From the NCBI RefSeq assembly GCF_039655775.1, contig NZ_JBBYXJ010000002.1:1426001-1490000 (forward strand): a stretch of DNA of 64,000 nucleotides, read 5' to 3'. The translations under genes and the position numbers were made by a program. The number at the start of each line of letters is the position of its first letter. The stretch's first letter is position 1. Source of the DNA: Iodidimonas sp. SYSU 1G8. Its GTDB lineage: Bacteria > Pseudomonadota > Alphaproteobacteria > SMXS01. Positions 39,773-48,404 of this stretch are shown piece after piece. Below the pieces are notes generated by a model, which ran no database searches, was not told the origin of the DNA, and was given only the letters and a program-made list of their open reading frames with translations.

Positions 39773-40609
39773 ATGGTTGGGTATCGCGAACATCTGGAAC
39801 GGCGCGAGCGGGAGCGTTCGGAAAGCGGACGGCGTCCGTGGGAAGGCTATCGCGGCAGCGACGACAAGCAGGTCGAGGACTACGGCAGTGCCGGTGGGCA
39901 ATACAGCACGCCGAACGGTCCCGACCAAAATCCCTACAATGACGAGGAAGAGGACCGTCGTCGCTTTTCGCGCGACCAGGGCGAGCAATACAGCCGCAGC
40001 TGGGAAGAGGAACGGGCACCGCGATACCGTGGCGACCGCGACTATGATCAGCGCCAGCAATGGTCCGACCGGGGGCAGGGCGCCGGTGGCTACACGGCGG
40101 GTGGCCAGTATGGCCAAGTCGGCTCGGTGCGCGAGGAACCCCGAGACCGGGGCGGTTACAGCAAGGCCAGTCATTACAACGAAGGCGGCAATCGTCGGGG
40201 CTATGGACAGGGCGGGTTCCAGCAGAGCCGCTATGGCCAGGAGATGGACCAGAGCGGCGGCTATGGCGCTGGTGGCTATGCCGGATACGGCAGTCCCGCG
40301 CAGGACCAGGCCTCGGGCCAGCAGCATGATCCGGAATATGCCCAGTGGCGTCGGGATCAGGGCCGCAAATATGATGATGACTACAAGTCCTGGCGCGAAG
40401 CGCAGCTGAAAAGCCACGACGATGATTACGAGAACTGGCGCAAGGAGCGGCACGAGCAGTTCGGCCAGTCATTCAACGAATGGCGTCAGAAGCGTGAGAC
40501 CACCGAAGCCGGGGGACAGTCCAGGGACGAGCCGTCTGGGCAATCCTCCGCCAAGCAAAGTCCACCCTCGGGGTCGCCTGTCCTGCGCGCGGAAAAGTCG
40601 CAGGGCTGA
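39773..40609 (+). CDS. disordered Gly/Tyr/Arg-rich repeat protein
   Basis: 278 residues from ATG 39773, with AAGGAAGACTCA upstream. The first two thirds are low-complexity, rich in Gly, Tyr, Gln, Arg and Asp, and carry QYGQVGSVREEPRDRGGYS, which is close to a segment in the 22656 protein. The C-terminal part has 3.5 copies of a 15-residue unit: YAQWRRDQGRKYDDD, YKSWREAQLKSHDDD, YENWRKERHEQFGQS, FNEWRQKR. There is no signal peptide. An EcfG-like promoter and a strong terminator frame it. Probably a stress-induced intrinsically disordered protein; the exact role is unknown. Confidence 0.75.
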   Translation: MVGYREHLERRERERSESGRRPWEGYRGSDDKQVEDYGSAGGQYSTPNGPDQNPYNDEEEDRRRFSRDQGEQYSRSWEEERAPRYRGDRDYDQRQQWSDRGQGAGGYTAGGQYGQVGSVREEPRDRGGYSKASHYNEGGNRRGYGQGGFQQSRYGQEMDQSGGYGAGGYAGYGSPAQDQASGQQHDPEYAQWRRDQGRKYDDDYKSWREAQLKSHDDDYENWRKERHEQFGQSFNEWRQKRETTEAGGQSRDEPSGQSSAKQSPPSGSPVLRAEKSQG

Positions 40610-40625
40610 TCCATCCGCGATCCGT

Positions 40626-40654
40626 AAAGGCCGTCCCGTCGGGGCGGCCTTTTT
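40626..40654 (+). terminator. rho-independent terminator of the disordered protein gene
   Basis: AAAGGCCGTCCC (40626-40637), loop GTC, GGGGCGGCCTTT (40641-40652), then T residues to 40654. Twelve pairs with one G-T. Confidence 0.9.
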
Positions 40655-40696
40655 GCGTTGGGCGAGGAGATGGCGGCTGGATTATAGTGCCGCTTC

Positions 40697-41893
40697 ATGG
40701 AGATGGCTGCGTCACCACGATCCGAACCACTCCCCCGCACGGGTCTCATTCTCGCGGGCGGCGGCGCGCGCGGCGCGTATCAAGTGGGCGTGCTGAAGGC
40801 TATCGCCGAGCTGTTTCCGGGCGTCGCCAATCCGTTCCCGGTGATCTGCGGCGTTTCGGTCGGCTCGATCAACGCCGCCTTCGTGGCCAGCCAGGCCCAT
40901 GATTTTCCCAGCGCCATCGAGCGCCTGGAACAATTGTGGCTGGCGCTGCGAAGCGACAAGGTATTCCGCACCGATGTCGCGACCGTGACGACGACGGCGA
41001 TGCATTGGCTGCTGACCCTGACGGTGGGCGGCATCGGTGGCGGGAACCCCATGGCGCTGCTGCACAACACGCCACTTTACCATCTGCTGGTCCGGGACAT
41101 CGACTTCGCGGGCATCGAACGCCGCCTCGACGAGGGCGCCCTGGATGCGCTCGCGATCACGGCGTCGAGCTATGCCAATGGTCGGGCGATGACCTTCTTT
41201 CAGGCGGCGGACGGTCTGCCGGACTGGCGCCGCGCCCGGCGCGACGGCGTGCATTGTCGTGTCGGCGCCGACCATCTGATGGCCTCGGCGGCGCTGCCGA
41301 TCATCTTTCCGCCCTGGAAGGTGGACGGCGATTACTATGGCGATGGCTCGCTGCGCCTTACCGCGCCGCTCAGCCCGGCGATCCATCTGGGCGCCGAGCG
41401 GATTCTGGTTGTCGGCACGCGCGACCGGCTGGTGGAAACGGCGCAGGGAGGCGAGCGACACCAGCGTCCGCCAACGCTCGGCGATATCGCGGGCCATCTC
41501 CTCGATCTGCTTTTCAACGACAATCTGAACGAGGATGTGGAGCGGCTACGCCGGATCAACCGAACCCTGTCGCTGGTGCCCGGCGACAAGGCGCGGGACA
41601 GCATGCTGCGCAATATCGAGGTCCTCATCGTCCAGCCGTCGAAGAATATCGGCGAGATCGCGCGCAAGCACGTCCGCGAGATTCCGTGGACCATCCGCGG
41701 CCTGTTGCGCGGCGCCGGCGCTTGGGGCTCGGGCTGGCGGGTGCCCAGTTATCTGCTGTTCGAGCCCGGCTTCTGTGGCGAACTCATCGAACTGGGCTAT
41801 ACCGACGCCATGACGCGGCGTGACGAGATCGCCGCGTTCCTCGCCGGAGAGGCGCCCGTTCAGTCGGCCGACACGGACGCCAGCCCGGTGTAA
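40697..41893 (+). CDS. patatin-like phospholipase
   Basis: 398 residues. The oxyanion motif GGGARGAYQVG is at about 21-31. The nucleophile elbow is GVSVGS, and the catalytic Asp is in YYGDGS (DG[SA]). A DUF3336-free, compact patatin of this kind usually acts as a cytoplasmic or membrane-associated lipid hydrolase. The 3' end overlaps the convergent SelO gene by 34 bases. Confidence 0.92.
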   Translation: MEMAASPRSEPLPRTGLILAGGGARGAYQVGVLKAIAELFPGVANPFPVICGVSVGSINAAFVASQAHDFPSAIERLEQLWLALRSDKVFRTDVATVTTTAMHWLLTLTVGGIGGGNPMALLHNTPLYHLLVRDIDFAGIERRLDEGALDALAITASSYANGRAMTFFQAADGLPDWRRARRDGVHCRVGADHLMASAALPIIFPPWKVDGDYYGDGSLRLTAPLSPAIHLGAERILVVGTRDRLVETAQGGERHQRPPTLGDIAGHLLDLLFNDNLNEDVERLRRINRTLSLVPGDKARDSMLRNIEVLIVQPSKNIGEIARKHVREIPWTIRGLLRGAGAWGSGWRVPSYLLFEPGFCGELIELGYTDAMTRRDEIAAFLAGEAPVQSADTDASPV

Positions 41894-43296
41894 CAGTCCC
41901 CGGCCAGCCGGATCTCCTCGATCTTCTCGTGCAGCCCCGACCAGTCGTCCCGGTTGGCGATATCCGCCCACAGTGCCTCGACTTCCTCGATGAGCAACGT
42001 CGACGGCGCGCCGCGCTGCAAATAGGCGTGCGATAGCGCCCGGTCGGCCCCAGGCGCTGGCCGGGCGGCACGCAGCCGCTCCACAATGGGCACCCACTCC
42101 GGGGCGCCATACACGTCCCGATGCGGGCTGGCGGCGACGCGGTTCGCCCGCGCGCCGCCGACGAGATCGAAAAACGCCCGTTCATAAGGCACGCCGGTTT
42201 TGTGCAGGGCGTCGTAGAAGCCCTGCACCAGTTCACGGTCGGCGTCTTCCCCCGAAGGCGCGAGTGCCAGCTTGGCATGGGTACGCAGCGCCAGTCGGCT
42301 CCAGAAGCGGGTCTGAAACTGGTTGAGGCCGTCGACCAGGGCGGTCTGGCTGGACAGGTCGAGGAGGCACCCGGCCAGGCGCTCACAGTTCCAGAAAAGG
42401 GCGCCGGCCTGCCTGCCGAAGGCGTACAGGCCGCTGTGATCAAAGTATGCGGCGGTGAAATTCGGGTCCAGCGTGGGCAGAAAGCGCCACGGGCCATAGT
42501 CGAAGCTTTCGCCGGTGATGGTGGTGTTGTCGGTATTGAGGACGCCGTGCACGAAACCGGCGACCCACCAGTCCGCCGCCATGTCGGCGATGGCGCCGAC
42601 GGCCAGGGCGAAGAACGCGGCGACCGGATCGGCCGCTTCTCGCGCCTGGGGCCAATACTGCTCGATGCAGTAGTCGACGAGCCGTTTGAGATCGTCCTGC
42701 TTGTCCAAGGCGGAGAGGCGCTGGAACGTGCCGATCCGCACATGGCCGTGGCTGAGGCGCACCATCACGCTGGAGCGGGTTGGCGAGGGTTCGTCGCCGC
42801 GCACCAGAGCTTCCCCCGTTTCGATCAGGCTGAACGTCTTCGAGGTGTAGACGCCCTGGGCCTCGAGCATTTCGGTCGCCAGGATTTCCCGGACGCCGCC
42901 CTTCAGCGTCAGGCGTCCGTCGGCGGTGCGCGACCAGGGTGTCTTGCCTGATCCCTTGGTGCCGAGATCGAGCAGGCGACCATCCTTCGCATCGCGCATC
43001 TGAGCGAACAGAAAACCGCGCCCGTCGCCAAGGTCCGGATTGTAGCTGCGGAACTGATGACCGTGATAACGCAGCGCCAGTGGGCGGGGAAAATTGCCGG
43101 GCAGCGGCTCGAACCGGCCAAAATGGCTGATCCATTCCGCGTCGCTCAAGGTCTCCAGCCCGACCCGGGCCGCCCAGCGGTCGTTGCGGAACCTGAGGAT
43201 CGTCTGCGGAAAGTCCGCCGGGGCGACGGGGTCAAAGAATTCGGCGCCCAGGCGGTCGTGGCGCGGATCGGGCAGGTAGCTTGTCGAAACGGGCAC
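41860..43296 (-). CDS. selO: SelO family protein adenylyltransferase (YdiU)
   Basis: 478 residues, the usual length. SelO pseudokinase hallmarks are LALRYHGHQFRSYNPDLGDGRG, DLGTKGSGKTPWSR, EMLEAQGVYTSKTFSLIETGE, and VHGVLNTDNTTITGESFDYGPWRF (core HGVLNTDNTTITGESFDYG). SelO transfers AMP to proteins and is linked to redox stress. A C-terminal Cys (GDCYTG), near the site of the selenocysteine of eukaryotic SelO, may be the reported regulatory Cys. It is divergent from the acyltransferase-like gene. Confidence 0.95.
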   Translation of the reverse strand: MPVSTSYLPDPRHDRLGAEFFDPVAPADFPQTILRFRNDRWAARVGLETLSDAEWISHFGRFEPLPGNFPRPLALRYHGHQFRSYNPDLGDGRGFLFAQMRDAKDGRLLDLGTKGSGKTPWSRTADGRLTLKGGVREILATEMLEAQGVYTSKTFSLIETGEALVRGDEPSPTRSSVMVRLSHGHVRIGTFQRLSALDKQDDLKRLVDYCIEQYWPQAREAADPVAAFFALAVGAIADMAADWWVAGFVHGVLNTDNTTITGESFDYGPWRFLPTLDPNFTAAYFDHSGLYAFGRQAGALFWNCERLAGCLLDLSSQTALVDGLNQFQTRFWSRLALRTHAKLALAPSGEDADRELVQGFYDALHKTGVPYERAFFDLVGGARANRVAASPHRDVYGAPEWVPIVERLRAARPAPGADRALSHAYLQRGAPSTLLIEEVEALWADIANRDDWSGLHEKIEEIRLAGDCYTGLASVSAD

Positions 43297-43442
43297 CGGT
43301 CATTCCTTCTCTTGGTCTGTCTGTGTGCGGGATGAGGGGTGGCGAGTCAACGCCTGCCAGGGTCCAAGTCTGCGCGCCCCAATGACTTGCGCTTTTGTCC
43401 GCGCGCGCGGTGCCGTATGATGGAGGTCGGCTGGGGGCTGAC

Positions 43443-44186
43443 ATGCGACTGAAGAAGATGTTCCGTTTGGTGGCGGAGGGCTTGCGGCGCGGCCTGACGG
43501 GCGAGCGCGTCAGCATCGCCATGTCCGGCGACGCGGTGGCGCGGTCCGTGTTCGAAGAGTGGTCCGCGCCGCATCCGCGCTTCCGTTTTATCGCCAAGAA
43601 GCAGTGGGGTCCCGCGCTGATCTCGCTGGCGGCGGAGGGCGAGACCTATCTGAAGGGCAGCCGGTACGCGGATGCCCGCCGTAAGGCGCGACGGGCCGAG
43701 AAGGCCGGTTTTGTCGTTCGCTCGTGTGTTGCGGCTCATCACCGCGCTGAAATCCTCGCCATTCATCAGTCCGCGCCCAAGCGTCAGGGCAAGGCGGTAT
43801 GGGATGACTTCGTATCCGAAGCCGACGTATCGGCCTATTGCGACAAGCCGTTCATGTGTACCGGCGTGTTCGACGCCGCCGGCCGGCTGCATGGTTATGT
43901 GCAGTGGGCCGAAGCGGGTGACATCATCGTCTTCTGCCGGTTGATGGGGCATCATGACAGCCTGAAGCTGGGGATCATGTATCTGCTGCTGACCACGCTG
44001 ATCAAGGATGCAGTGGCCGACGCGCGGCTGCCTGGCCGCCCGCGCTGGCTGCAATACGCGATTTACTGGGATGGCACCGATGGTTTGCGCCAGTTCAAGC
44101 GGGAACTGGGCTTTCGTCCATACCGGGTGAAATGGCGCTGGCGTCCGCAAGCGGACCAGACACCGTTACTAAAGATGGCAGCCTGA
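43443..44186 (+). CDS. GNAT/FemAB-like acyltransferase candidate
   Basis: 247 residues from ATG 43443. The segment YLKGSRYADARRKARRAEKAGFVVRSC resembles the basic helix and first strand of BioF2/FemAB-like GNAT proteins (quoted core ARRKARRAEKAGFVVR). It continues with GVFDAAGRLHGYVQW and ends in a second-half strand GLRQFKRELGFRPYRVKW, typical of an acetyltransferase C-terminus. No signal peptide. Substrate unknown; family call by eye only. Confidence 0.5.
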   Translation: MRLKKMFRLVAEGLRRGLTGERVSIAMSGDAVARSVFEEWSAPHPRFRFIAKKQWGPALISLAAEGETYLKGSRYADARRKARRAEKAGFVVRSCVAAHHRAEILAIHQSAPKRQGKAVWDDFVSEADVSAYCDKPFMCTGVFDAAGRLHGYVQWAEAGDIIVFCRLMGHHDSLKLGIMYLLLTTLIKDAVADARLPGRPRWLQYAIYWDGTDGLRQFKRELGFRPYRVKWRWRPQADQTPLLKMAA

Positions 44187-44278
44187 CCATAAAAACTTCA
44201 CGAAACCGTCGCTCGCGCCCCGGAGCATTAGGCCTATATCCAAATCCACGGCGCAACTCGGTGGACTGGAGGTCGCTC

Positions 44279-44611
44279 ATGACTACGCTGTATCATCTCA
44301 CGTCCCGCAGCAACCTTCGCAGCATTCTGGCTGAAGGCTTCCGCGACAGCGGCTACAGGTCGCGCGCGGGCCATGCCGGAGTACGCTTTTGCGACCGTCG
44401 CGGCGCGCTTTCCATGACCGGCGCGTTGGCCGCCGTCGAGGTTGAGGTGCTGTTGTCCGACGAGGAACTTTCCGCTTTCGAGTGGGTTGACGGAACATCG
44501 GGACAGCGTGAGTTCGTCATTCCGGCGAAGCGGGTCAACGATCATTGCCTTCTCCACGTGATCAGCGAGGCCGAGGCGCGCGCTCTGGCACTTTCCTCGG
44601 CCCTACGCTGA
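44279..44611 (+). CDS. small protein with an ADP-ribosyltransferase-like N-terminus
   Basis: 110 residues from ATG 44279, with CTGGAGG upstream. It starts TTLYHLTSRSNLRSILAEGFRDS; the LYHxT...L..IL..GF pattern recurs in tRNA 2'-phosphotransferase/ART-like folds. It then has GVRFCDR, EVEVLLSDEEL, and REFVIPAKRVN. No toxin-antitoxin partner was recognised next to it. Function is unproven; a stand-alone ART-like domain or a DUF are both possible. Confidence 0.5.
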   Translation: MTTLYHLTSRSNLRSILAEGFRDSGYRSRAGHAGVRFCDRRGALSMTGALAAVEVEVLLSDEELSAFEWVDGTSGQREFVIPAKRVNDHCLLHVISEAEARALALSSALR

Positions 44612-44617
44612 ACCCGT

Positions 44618-44821
44618 CTAGTGAAGCGGCGGAACCTGTGCGCCGTCCGCGGCCGACGTCGGTGAGATGCCTTCCTGCGGCGCGGTGCCGGTGATCGGGG
44701 CCGTGCGCTTGGAGGGTGCGGTCTGGGGAGCAGCGTCGGCGTTGTTGCTGGATTTACTGCGGGCAACAAGTCCGGCGGCGAGGGTAGCGCCGGCCAGCGC
44801 GGTGAGCAGTCCGATCTTCAT
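44618..44821 (-). CDS. small secreted or anchored protein
   Basis: 67 residues from ATG 44821, with AAAGGA 8 bases upstream. A hydrophobic N-terminus (IGLLTALAGATLAAGLV) is followed by a Pro/Ala/Thr-rich, likely disordered tail. No lipobox Cys. An EcfG-like promoter and an inverted repeat precede it, suggesting stress induction. Confidence 0.55.
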   Translation of the reverse strand: MKIGLLTALAGATLAAGLVARSKSSNNADAAPQTAPSKRTAPITGTAPQEGISPTSAADGAQVPPLH

Positions 44822-44837
44822 GTCATGGGTCCTTTCT

Positions 44838-44880
44838 AACTAACGGGATATGGCATGAACCATGCCGCTTACCGTTAGTT
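44838..44880. repeat. nested inverted repeat in promoter
   Basis: Outer arms AACTAACGG (44838-44846) and CCGTTAGTT (44872-44880), inner arms GGCATG (44852-44857) and CATGCC (44861-44866) with loop AAC. The repeat overlaps the EcfG-type -10 box and likely start site, so it could be an operator or a 5' leader hairpin. Confidence 0.7.
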
Positions 44881-44882
44881 CC
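44858..44882 (-). promoter_or_regulatory. EcfG-type promoter
   Basis: On the minus strand GGAAC (44882-44878), 16 bases, GGTT (44861-44858), one change from consensus. It lies 37 bases before the start of the small secreted protein gene, inside a dyad. Confidence 0.5.
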
Positions 44883-44896
44883 GCTGCCGCCTGATT

Positions 44897-45533
44897 TTAC
44901 TCGGCGGCCACCGGCCAGGCCTGGTGATGATGCTCGGGCCGCAAGTGAAGCACGATAGGATGGTGGTCCGATGCGCCGCGCGCCAGCGTCGTCGCGGAAA
45001 CGCAGCGTATGCTTCTGGCAAGGCACCGGTCGAGACGGAGCGGAATCATCCGTCCGCACATGTGGGTGCGCTCGCGGGGGCCGATGTCACGGAAGCCGGG
45101 AAGTATCGTAGGCCCGACCGCATTATAGTCGCCGATGATGGCGGCGGGTCCGGTCAGCGAGGTGCACAGTCGATGCAGCTGCCAGCGGTTGAGCCACTGG
45201 CCATGAGACAGATGCACGTTGGCGAAGGTGATTTCCCCAACATGAAGAATCTGGGCAATGCGCGGCGGCAGGCGCCCGGGCATGCGTGATACCGGCAGGG
45301 TGAATGTTTCGCCCGGGGTGACCTCGTGAGGGCTCCATGCGGCCAACCCGTAGATCCGGCGATCCATAGGCTCGTGAAACAGTGTACCCCCGGCGAGATC
45401 GGGAAGCCGGATCACCTGAGACGTTGCCTCCTGCATCAGAACCAGATCGGGCTTTTCCTGTTGGATCAGTTCCGCCACATCCTTTACGGCGGCGCCTGTA
45501 CGGCGCAGGAGATTCCAGCTGATGATTTTCAAC
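44897..45533 (-). CDS. endonuclease/exonuclease/phosphatase (EEP) family protein
   Basis: 211 residues from a TTG at 45533 (AAGGAT upstream); the long frame covering the neighbouring gene is a shadow. EEP motifs: KIISWNL, PDLVLMQEATSQ, NVHLSHGQW, IIGDYNAVG and the final GASDHHPIVLHL (SDHxP). These give the metal-dependent hydrolase fold that cuts phosphodiesters in DNA, RNA or lipid head groups. It lies directly downstream of the cardiolipin synthase gene on the same strand, as often seen in such pairs. Confidence 0.88.
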
Positions 45534-45615
45534 GTGACGATCCTTGGTCGCGAGTATTCAAGCGGGATAAGCCCCAAATGGGAACGTAAGTTCCCCGACG
45601 CAAGGAGATAGTCGG

Positions 45616-47079
45616 TTAAAGATAGGGCAGCAGCAGACGGGCCGCGGCGTCGCGGAACTGCCGCAGCGGCGGTCGACCGGAGATTTCCTCGAGCGTCAGC
45701 GGACGCGACTTCGCAATCTTGCGGTCGATCAGCGCGTCCATGGTGCTGGTGATGTCCTCGCCGTAACATTCCAGATTGAACTCGAAGTTGAGCCGCAGGC
45801 TGCGGACGTCCCAGTTGGCGCTGCCGAGCAGGCACCACTGGCTGTCGACCGTGACGAGCTTCGAGTGGTCGAACGGCGCGGGCGTAAGGAAGCAGGCGAC
45901 GCCGCGCTGTAGAAAATTGGCAAGATGCGCCCGCATCGCCCAGTCCAGCAGGATATGATCCGACGCCTCGGGCAGGATCAGCTCGACGCGGACGCCGCGC
46001 AGTGCGGCGAGCACGATGGCCGATGACAGTTCGCTGTCCGGCAGGAAATAAGGTGACACGATCCTGAGGCGCTGCTTGGCCTCGCACGCGGCGACACCCA
46101 TGACGGCCTCGAGCTTGCCCAGGTCTTCGTCCGGGCCGGAACTGATGCCGCGCGCCGGCATATCGCCCGCCGCCTTGAGCGCCGGCCACCATGCCGGTCC
46201 GTCCAGCGTCTCGCCCCGTGTGAAATGCCAGTCCTCGGCGAAGGTCAGCATGAGTTGGCCGACGACGGGGCCGCGTACCCGGAAGTGCACATCCTCCACC
46301 TGGCGCGGCCGATGCAGGACGCGGGTGTTCTCGGCGCCCAGATTCAGGCCACCGGTGAAGCCCAGTTCGCCGTCGACGACCAGGATTTTCTTGTGGCTGC
46401 GCATGTTCAGGAACGGCATCCGCCACGGCAGGACATGATGCATGAAACGGGCGACCGGGATTCCGGCGGCGCGCAAGCGGCGGACCGCGGGTGACCAGAT
46501 GTAGCCGCTGCCGATGCCGTCGACGATGACCCTGACATCGACGCCGCGCTTGTGCGCCTCTGCCAGTGCCTCGATGAAAGACTCGCCCACCCGATCCGCT
46601 CGGAAGATATACGAGGCGACCGCGATGGTGGAGTGCGCGGCGCGGATGGCACCCAGCATGATCGGGTAGGCGGCGTCGCCATTGCCCAGCATGTCGATCT
46701 GGTTTCCCAGCGAGAGCGGGCGCTCTGTTACCCGCGCCGCCACGGCGGCGATGGTGGCGATCTGTTCGCTGAGACGTTCGCCAATCAGGTCCCTGTCGGC
46801 CGCCCCGGGATCCACCTCCGCCGACTCGCTGCTCGCGGCCCGCGCGCCGCGGCTGGTTTGCCCGGGCCGATCAGGCAGGGCGAGCCGCATGGCGCGGCGG
46901 GTGACCCGATTGATGCCAAAGGCGTAGTAGAGGAACGGGCCGAGCAGGGGAGACAGCCACGCAATGCCGATCCAGCCGATGGCCGCGCGCACGTTGCGCT
47001 TGCTCAGCAGGGCATGCCCCGTCACCAGCAGCGCGGCGATGATATGAGCGGCGATGAGAAACAGCTTCATGAACGCCAT
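45616..47079 (-). CDS. cls: cardiolipin synthase-like phospholipase D family protein
   Basis: 487 residues from ATG 47079. Two N-terminal membrane helices (IIAALLVTGHALL, GWIGIAWLSPLLGPFLYY) precede two PLD domains with HxKxxxxD motifs: SHKKILVVDG (first) and DHSKLVTVDSQWCLLGSANWD (second). It joins two phosphatidylglycerols into cardiolipin or uses similar substrates at the membrane. It is divergent from the PhyH gene. Confidence 0.9.
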   Translation of the reverse strand: MAFMKLFLIAAHIIAALLVTGHALLSKRNVRAAIGWIGIAWLSPLLGPFLYYAFGINRVTRRAMRLALPDRPGQTSRGARAASSESAEVDPGAADRDLIGERLSEQIATIAAVAARVTERPLSLGNQIDMLGNGDAAYPIMLGAIRAAHSTIAVASYIFRADRVGESFIEALAEAHKRGVDVRVIVDGIGSGYIWSPAVRRLRAAGIPVARFMHHVLPWRMPFLNMRSHKKILVVDGELGFTGGLNLGAENTRVLHRPRQVEDVHFRVRGPVVGQLMLTFAEDWHFTRGETLDGPAWWPALKAAGDMPARGISSGPDEDLGKLEAVMGVAACEAKQRLRIVSPYFLPDSELSSAIVLAALRGVRVELILPEASDHILLDWAMRAHLANFLQRGVACFLTPAPFDHSKLVTVDSQWCLLGSANWDVRSLRLNFEFNLECYGEDITSTMDALIDRKIAKSRPLTLEEISGRPPLRQFRDAAARLLLPYL

Positions 47080-47200
47080 GGTAATTCCATACCAGGGATT
47101 GGCGACATGAATAACGTTGCTGAATGGCCTTCGGTTCGAGGCACCCATTGACCGCGCATGTCGGCTCGGCCAGCATGAACGGGTAAACGGGGAGGTTTGC

Positions 47201-48103
47201 ATGGGCGAAGTCGCTGCGAGAGAGTACACCGATCCTGTCGTCGCCGCGTCCACAGGGACTGATTGGCGCGGCCTGATCACGCCGGAGGTCCGGGAACAGT
47301 ACCGGCGCGACGGGGTGATTTTCCTCCGACAGGCGCTTCATCCTGAATGGCTGTTGCTGATCGAGCTGGGGTTGCAGCGGATCCTGTCCAATAGCGCGCA
47401 GACCAAGCACAAATTCTTCCAGGGTGAATCGGGCGAGTTCATCGAAACCGTCCGCAATTTCGAGCACAGTTTCGAGCTGCAGCGACTGATGTATGATTCC
47501 CCCATCGCCGACATGATGTCCGTGTTGTTGGGCTCCGAGCGCATCTGGCTCTATTCGGACGAATTCTTCCTCAAGGAAGGTCTGGGCAAGCGCACGCCCT
47601 GGCACCAGGACATGCCGTACTGGCCACTGGAAGGCGAGCAGATCGCCTCCATGTGGATCAGCCTCGATCCGCTGCCCAGGGAACAGTGTCTGGAGATGAT
47701 TCCCGGTTCGCACCGGACGACCCGATATGACGGCTTCAGCCCGCGCGACGTCTCGGTCGATCCGACGCTGCCATATTATGGCGAGGACTTGCCCCCTCTG
47801 CCGAATATCGAGGCGGAACGGGACAAGTGGAACATAACGGCCTTCGACATCGAGCCGGGCGACGTGATCCTGCTCCACCCCGGTGTCCTTCATGGCGGCG
47901 GATGGACGCCCGAGGGCGGTCGGCGGCGCACGATCACCATCCGGTGCTATGGCGAGGATGTGGTCTACGCCAAACGGCCGGCCTCACGGCCGACCGTACC
48001 CCTGACGCCGGGGCTGTCGCTGCAACTCAAGCCGGGAGAGCCGCTGCGTTCCGCCTGGTATCCGCAGCTCAGACCGTTGCCGGCGCATCAGATCGCCCGC
48101 TGA
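47201..48103 (+). CDS. phytanoyl-CoA dioxygenase family protein
   Basis: 300 residues from ATG 47201, with GGGAGG upstream. The 2OG-Fe(II) PhyH fold has the metal HxD in TPWHQDMPYW, the distal His in LLHPGVLHGGG and the 2OG-binding Arg in RRRTITIRCYG. Members hydroxylate diverse small molecules. It is divergent from cls, and no pathway partner is evident. Confidence 0.9.
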   Translation: MGEVAAREYTDPVVAASTGTDWRGLITPEVREQYRRDGVIFLRQALHPEWLLLIELGLQRILSNSAQTKHKFFQGESGEFIETVRNFEHSFELQRLMYDSPIADMMSVLLGSERIWLYSDEFFLKEGLGKRTPWHQDMPYWPLEGEQIASMWISLDPLPREQCLEMIPGSHRTTRYDGFSPRDVSVDPTLPYYGEDLPPLPNIEAERDKWNITAFDIEPGDVILLHPGVLHGGGWTPEGGRRRTITIRCYGEDVVYAKRPASRPTVPLTPGLSLQLKPGEPLRSAWYPQLRPLPAHQIAR

Positions 48104-48124
48104 TCTCAGCGGGGGTTCGCAGGT

Positions 48125-48310
48125 TCAGTCGAAAGCATCGCGGCGGCGCGGCGTCATGACGCGTTCGACGTCTTCGCCGACGGCGTGCGCGACAGGCAGC
48201 ACCAGCTTGAACAGAAGTCCGACCGCGCCCAGGAAGACGAACAGCAGGCCGATCGGGGACGAGAGCGCGATCAGGATGAAGCCGCAGAGAATGAGAAAGA
48301 CAGGGGTCAT
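48125..48310 (-). CDS. small membrane protein
   Basis: 61 residues. Two hydrophobic stretches (VFLILCGFILIALSSPIG and LLFVFLGAVGLLFKLVLPV) form a hairpin; the short charged tail (VERVMTPRRRDAFD) should be cytoplasmic. No family recognised. Located just before the Sel1-repeat gene, on the same strand. Confidence 0.55.
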   Translation of the reverse strand: MTPVFLILCGFILIALSSPIGLLFVFLGAVGLLFKLVLPVAHAVGEDVERVMTPRRRDAFD

Positions 48311-48404
48311 GTTCGGTCTCGTTTGAAGGGCACCACGGGTGCGTGTTCTGGTTGCTCAACGCGGCGCCGAGACGTCAGTTCCGGTGGCTGGACCGTGGCG
48401 GTCT

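Noticed and set aside
45580-45595. GGGAACGTAAGTTCCC, containing GGAAC on both strands
   Set aside because: No GTT-type -10 box at 16-17 bases on either strand, so it is kept only as a short palindrome.
45534-46426. A 509-codon frame that joins the EEP nuclease to an upstream region
   Set aside because: The upstream part is the shadow of the cardiolipin synthase gene. A TTG start with AAGGAT at 45533 fits the EEP domain.
47113-47138. A possible EcfG promoter for cls (CGAAC-N17-CGTT on the minus strand)
   Set aside because: The first base of the -35 box differs and the spacer is 17; too weak to list as a feature.
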